A stretch of 7,584 bases of DNA, taken from an uncultured Asticcacaulis sp. (GTDB lineage Bacteria; Pseudomonadota; Alphaproteobacteria; Caulobacterales; Caulobacteraceae). The translations under genes were made by a program, and so were the position numbers. Where the stretch lies: assembly GCA_946480525.1 (NCBI GenBank), contig CAMLLA010000201.1:1-7584 (forward strand), written 5' to 3'. Under the pieces are notes generated by a model, which searched no databases, was not told the DNA's origin, and saw only the letters and a program-made list of their open reading frames with translations. This document shows positions 5,816 to 7,584 of this stretch, in pieces (within the stretch, counting starts at the first letter, position 1; every line of letters starts with the position of its first letter).

Positions 5816-7584
5816 ATGAGACAATCGGTTTTAGGCGTGGCGATCCTGGCTCTGACGGTGTGTGCTTTCGGCGCTGGCGCCCAGCCGGTCACCCTGTGGG
5901 ATGGACAGGCCACCGCCAGCATTGTGCATGACGGCACAAAGACCGGCACGCTCGCCGCCAGTATGCTCGCGAATGATCTGGGTGCCCTGACCGGGCGTGC
6001 GGCCGCCGTATCGACGACGATAAGCGAATGCGGCGCCGTCTGCGTTGTGATCGGCACTTACGATTCCCAACTTATCGCCGGCATTGCGGCGAAAGCCGGC
6101 ATTCGGCCTGACGTGCTAAAGGATCAGTGGGAACGCTATGAGCGTGTCGCCTTCTCTGCTGATGGCAAAACGTTTCTGGTCATCGCGGGGTCGGACCGGC
6201 GCGGAATGATATATGGCGTGGTCGATCTTACCCGTGAAATGGGAGTATCGGCCTGGGAATGGTGGGCGGACGTGACGCCGAGGAAGGTGAGCCATCTCGC
6301 CGTCGATGGCGACGATACCGTGTCGCAATCGCCGTCCGTGCAATACCGGGGCTTTTTCCTCAATGACGAAGACTGGGGGCTGCAGCCCTGGGCCGCAAAA
6401 ACCTATGAGCCCGAAACTGGCGACATTGGGCCCAAAACCTATAGCCGCATATTCGAACTGATGTGGCGCCTGAAGGCCAATACGATCTGGCCGGCGATGC
6501 ACGACGTGACGAAGCCGTTTTACACCTATGCCGGCAATCCGCAGGTGGCCGAGGACTACGCCATTGTCGTCGGGACGTCGCATGCCGAACCGATGATGCG
6601 CAACAACGTGAGGGAGTGGGACAAGAAGACGCGCGGCGAATTCAATTTCCTGACCAACCGCGACGGCCTGACGCGGTACTGGCAGGAGCGGGCGGTCGAA
6701 TCCAAGCCGTTTGAAAACATCTACACATTGGGCCTGCGTGGCATTCACGACAGTCCGATGGAAGGGGCAAGGACGGACGAAGAACGTAAAGCCGTTACGG
6801 AAGAGGTGATTTCAGTCCAGCGGGATCTTCTGGCCGCCGCGCTCAATCGGCCGATGGAGACGATCCCGCAAGCCCTGACGATCTATAAGGAAGTCGAGGA
6901 GACCTATAACGCGGGACTGAAGGTGCCTGATGACGTCATGCTGGTCTGGTGTGACGACAATTACGGATATCTTACCCGGCTCAGTTCACCACAAGAGCAG
7001 AAGCGGTCCGGAGGCGCGGGGGTGTATTACCACGTCTCGTACTGGGGGCGGCCGCACGACTATCTATGGCTTTCGACAACCCATCCCGGTCTCATCCGTG
7101 AACAGATGGAGCGGGCCTGGACGACGAACGCGCGCCGCGAATGGATATTCAACGTCGGCGACATCAAGCCCAGCGAATATCTGGCGACCTATCTCATGGA
7201 CCTGGCCTTCGACCACAAGACCTTCGAAGAGGCGCCTCATGAACATATCCGGCGCTTCATGGGCCAGCAGTTCGGGGCAGATCTGGCCCCGGAAATCGCG
7301 GCCATCATGATACGCTACTACGACCTTGCGTTTGAGCGGCGGCCGGAATTCATGGGCTGGAGCCAGACCGAGCCGACGACGCCGACGCGCATCACCGCCT
7401 ATGTCCAGTCCGACGGCGAAGAAGCCCAAAACCGCCTGGCGGCTTACGCAGACCTGGTCGCACGCGCGGAAAAGGTTGCCGCTGCCTTGCCGGCGGATCG
7501 CCAGGACGCCTTCTTCCAGCTTGTCCTTTATCCGGTTCGCAGCGCTGCCAATCTCAATGCGCGGGTCCTGAATCACGACCTGTC
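5816..7584 (+). CDS. GH115 xylan alpha-1,2-glucuronidase (3' end outside window)
   Basis: The frame is open from the ATG at 5816 to the window end, giving 589 residues. GH115 enzymes remove (4-O-methyl)glucuronic acid from xylan and, unlike GH67, also act on internal decorated xylose. A Sec signal peptide (1-22, cleavage after GAGA) indicates a periplasmic or surface enzyme. The N-terminal alpha/beta domain (about 25-165) is followed by the catalytic barrel, opening with the hallmark YRGFFLNDEDWGLQPWA (177-193) and then MWRLKANTIWPAMHD (216-230), GTSHAEPM (253-260), LGLRGIHDSPM (305-315), IYKEVEE (356-362) and VWCDDNYGYLTRL (377-389). These acidic clusters probably line the active site; I did not assign the acid or base residue. 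A helical domain starts near 460-480. Family members usually have some 800-1000 residues, so a C-terminal part of several hundred is missing. The gene follows the receptor by 142 bases with a terminator between. Cysteine 16 in LTVC is not a proper lipobox. Confidence 0.93.
   Translation, partial: MRQSVLGVAILALTVCAFGAGAQPVTLWDGQATASIVHDGTKTGTLAASMLANDLGALTGRAAAVSTTISECGAVCVVIGTYDSQLIAGIAAKAGIRPDVLKDQWERYERVAFSADGKTFLVIAGSDRRGMIYGVVDLTREMGVSAWEWWADVTPRKVSHLAVDGDDTVSQSPSVQYRGFFLNDEDWGLQPWAAKTYEPETGDIGPKTYSRIFELMWRLKANTIWPAMHDVTKPFYTYAGNPQVAEDYAIVVGTSHAEPMMRNNVREWDKKTRGEFNFLTNRDGLTRYWQERAVESKPFENIYTLGLRGIHDSPMEGARTDEERKAVTEEVISVQRDLLAAALNRPMETIPQALTIYKEVEETYNAGLKVPDDVMLVWCDDNYGYLTRLSSPQEQKRSGGAGVYYHVSYWGRPHDYLWLSTTHPGLIREQMERAWTTNARREWIFNVGDIKPSEYLATYLMDLAFDHKTFEEAPHEHIRRFMGQQFGADLAPEIAAIMIRYYDLAFERRPEFMGWSQTEPTTPTRITAYVQSDGEEAQNRLAAYADLVARAEKVAAALPADRQDAFFQLVLYPVRSAANLNARVLNHDL

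Noticed and set aside
5849..5863. Lipoprotein signal (LTVC) in the GH115 leader
   Set aside because: Valine before the cysteine does not fit the lipobox, while a good AxA cleavage site follows at residue 22.

Overview
The window reads as chromosomal DNA from a Gram-negative alphaproteobacterium, most likely a Caulobacterales or Sphingomonadales type such as Asticcacaulis or Caulobacter. The basis is a moderately high GC content with GC-rich third codon positions, a very large TonB-dependent receptor of the Xanthomonas/Caulobacter subfamily, and a FecI/FecR pair of the kind these genera carry. The genus is an inference from protein style and no marker gene is present.

Layout. Positions 57-287 (minus strand) hold a small unrecognised gene. 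Positions 288-742 form an AT-richer gap with no convincing gene. It carries three inverted repeats close to the minus-strand gene and, at its right end, a TATAAT promoter with a cluster of TGGT/ACCA half-sites. Four plus-strand genes follow: a FecI-like ECF sigma factor (743-1351), an overlapping FecR-like anti-sigma regulator (about 1308-2324), a TonB-dependent receptor with an N-terminal STN signalling domain (2422-5673), and, after a clear intrinsic terminator (5706-5741), an exported family GH115 alpha-glucuronidase (5816 onward) that is cut by the window end.

How the genes fit together. Sigma, FecR and STN-bearing receptor are the three parts of a cell-surface signalling device. Ligand on the outer-membrane receptor is passed through its periplasmic STN domain to FecR in the inner membrane, which controls the sigma factor. 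The best-known members sense iron chelates. Here the next gene is a glucuronoxylan-debranching enzyme, so the likely ligand is a (4-O-methyl)glucuronic-acid-decorated xylo-oligosaccharide. The locus then looks like the left edge of a xylan utilisation locus controlled by surface signalling. The components are recognisable, but the ligand and the regulatory link are inferred from gene order. No RNA gene, CRISPR array, insertion sequence or phage element was seen.
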